Assembly (NCBI GenBank): GCA_949292795.1 | Contig: CASFBR010000085.1 | Location: 1-64,000, forward strand | Direction: 5' to 3' | Length of the DNA: 64,000 nt | Source: an uncultured Eubacteriales bacterium | GTDB lineage: Bacteria > Bacillota > Clostridia > Lachnospirales > Lachnospiraceae | The notes under the pieces: model-generated | Databases searched by the model: none | What the model was told of the DNA's origin: nothing | Seen by the model: the letters and a program-made list of their open reading frames with translations, nothing else | Shown: piece by piece, positions 63,048 through 64,000 of the stretch | How the letters are laid out: the number at the start of each line of letters is the position of its first letter | Numbering within the stretch: the stretch's first letter is position 1 | Program-made: the position numbers and the translations under genes

Positions 63048-63059
63048 CTCTTTGCCCCC

Positions 63060-63803
63060 TTAATTTTTCTGCTTTTCGTAAAATTTACAGCCGCAGCCCT
63101 CAGGCACGTCAATGTCACCAAAAATCTTTGAGAGCATCGTTTCTCTCGGGCCCCGATCACGAAGCTGACCGTCGGCGATCATAATGATCTCGTCGGCGAT
63201 ATTTAAAATACGTTCCTGATGTGAAATAATCAGGATCGTCCCGTGATTTTGCTGATGAAGCTTTTCAAAAACCTGGATCAGATTCTGGAAGCTCCAAAGA
63301 TCAATACCGGCCTCCGGCTCATCAAAAATCGTCAGCGGCGTATTTCTTGCCATAACCGTGGCAATCTCAATACGTTTCAGCTCGCCGCCGGACAGACTGG
63401 CATTGACCTCACGGCGGATATAATCCTTGGCACACAGGCCAACCTCCGACAAATATTCACATGCCTTATCCACATTGATCTGCTTTCCGGTGGCCAGCTG
63501 GATCAGATCAAACACGGTGATTCCTTTAAAGCGCACCGGCTGCTGGAAGGCATAGCTGATCCCGCTTTTAGCCCGGTCGGTTACGCTCATCCGGGTAATA
63601 TCCTCACCATTCCACAAAATCCTGCCCGAGGAAGGTGTTTCCACGCCTGCGATAATCTTGGCCAGCGTCGATTTTCCGCCGCCGTTTGGCCCCGTCACTA
63701 CGATAAAACGGTTATCATCAAGTGTCAGATTAATATCTTTAAGAATCCCTTTTGTTTTGCTGTTTTCATCCACATCAAAACAAATATTCTGTAATTCAAG
63801 CAT
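63060..63803 (-). CDS. sufC: Fe-S cluster assembly ATPase SufC
   Basis: SufC is the ABC-type ATPase that energises SufB. The 247-residue protein has Walker A GPNGGGKST, signature LSGGELKR, Walker B LTIFDEPEAGID and H-loop ISHQER. It is the first gene of the sufC-sufB pair, and its N-terminus (MLELQNICFDV) is normal. The C-terminus adds EGCGCKFYEK, which carries two cysteines. A candidate promoter lies about 60 bases upstream. Confidence 0.92.
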   Translation of the reverse strand: MLELQNICFDVDENSKTKGILKDINLTLDDNRFIVVTGPNGGGKSTLAKIIAGVETPSSGRILWNGEDITRMSVTDRAKSGISYAFQQPVRFKGITVFDLIQLATGKQINVDKACEYLSEVGLCAKDYIRREVNASLSGGELKRIEIATVMARNTPLTIFDEPEAGIDLWSFQNLIQVFEKLHQQNHGTILIISHQERILNIADEIIMIADGQLRDRGPRETMLSKIFGDIDVPEGCGCKFYEKQKN

Positions 63804-63863
63804 CCTTCATGCTCCTTTCTAAGTCAACCGGCAAATACCGGCGCGGCTTGTGCCACAATGGGT

Positions 63864-63892
63864 ATTATACGTCAAAACCGGACAAAATACAA
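63864..63892 (-). promoter_or_regulatory. candidate promoter of sufC-sufB
   Basis: TTGTAT and TATAAT are separated by 17 bases. The -35 box overlaps the outer arm of the terminator hairpin that precedes it on this strand. Confidence 0.5.
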
Positions 63893-63932
63893 GGCCGCAG
63901 CCCTATAAAGAGACAGGGCTGCGGCCTTGTAT
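63887..63932. terminator. terminator upstream of sufC
   Basis: ATACAAGGCCGCAGCCCT pairs perfectly with its complement (18 bp) around a 10-base loop. On the minus strand a T-rich tail follows, so it probably ends a gene that lies beyond the right edge. The remaining bases to the edge hold no recognisable gene. Confidence 0.8.
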
Positions 63933-64000
63933 GTACCGCAAATCCGCCGCAGCGCGGCATCATCAGACAATTTTTATCAAAAAAGTCCTGACGCCGGTGG

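Noticed and set aside
63243..63794. 183-residue open frame on the plus strand
   Set aside because: Antisense to sufC, which has all ABC-ATPase motifs.

Overview
The window looks like chromosomal DNA of a spore-forming anaerobic member of the Firmicutes, most likely class Clostridia and plausibly Lachnospiraceae. The reasons are strong GGAGG ribosome binding sites, near-consensus sigma-A promoters, the sporulation pair yqfC/yqfD, a short HisG with HisZ, a six-gene Ech-type [NiFe] hydrogenase with its maturation genes, and a two-gene sufC-sufB set. The genus assignment is inference. Most genes lie on the minus strand in tightly packed, often ATGA-overlapping operons.

Layout. 1-8.2 kb: the end of a DUF1848 gene, a cytidylate kinase-like protein, a heterodimeric ABC exporter, a divergent two-component system separated from it by a structured tandem repeat, and an NTF2-like/PAS/GGDEF protein. 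8.4-10.7 kb: tRNA-Ala(CGC), a MATE transporter and a DinB-like protein. 10.7-19 kb: one ten-gene molybdenum operon (moaC, moaA, mogA, a MoeA-like gene, moeA, mobB, a MOSC gene, modA, modB, modC) behind a single good promoter. 19-25.2 kb: yqfD/yqfC, rpsU, a CapA-like protein and alaS. 25.5-31.7 kb: a 39-residue membrane protein and a his operon (hisZ, G, D, B, A and a HisF-like/HisI/HisE fusion) that lacks hisH and a free-standing hisF. 31.7-41.7 kb: a run of nucleic-acid enzymes (RecU, a RluD-type synthase, YgiQ, an RsuA-HAD fusion, an RNA m5C methyltransferase, RNase HI, a membrane MutS-like ATPase) with an SDR enzyme and a membrane protein. 41.9-44.8 kb: ilvC, ilvN and a divergent RpiR regulator. 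44.9-56.6 kb: a DUF3592-like protein, echABCDEF and the divergent hypABFCDE operon. 56.6-64 kb: a DUF1801 protein, a Gfo/Idh/MocA dehydrogenase, a Uma2 protein, an enolase paralogue lacking key catalytic residues, an amidohydrolase, sufB and sufC.

How the genes work together. The Ech genes encode a membrane hydrogenase coupling ferredoxin and H2 turnover to ion movement. HypA/B insert nickel and HypC/D/E/F build the Fe(CN)2CO group. The large molybdenum-cofactor operon implies at least one molybdo- or tungsto-enzyme elsewhere in the genome, for example a formate dehydrogenase or a purine hydroxylase; the amidohydrolase with purine-deaminase-like motifs would fit the latter. sufC-sufB would supply Fe-S clusters for these enzymes.

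The points most worth a second look are the active-site-altered enolase paralogue, the his operon with an altered HisA and a fused degenerate HisF-like domain, the covarying tandem hairpin repeat at about 4.8-5.0 kb, and a 63-bp hairpin element found next to two operon terminators 16 kb apart. I did not see a defence island, prophage, transposon or CRISPR array.
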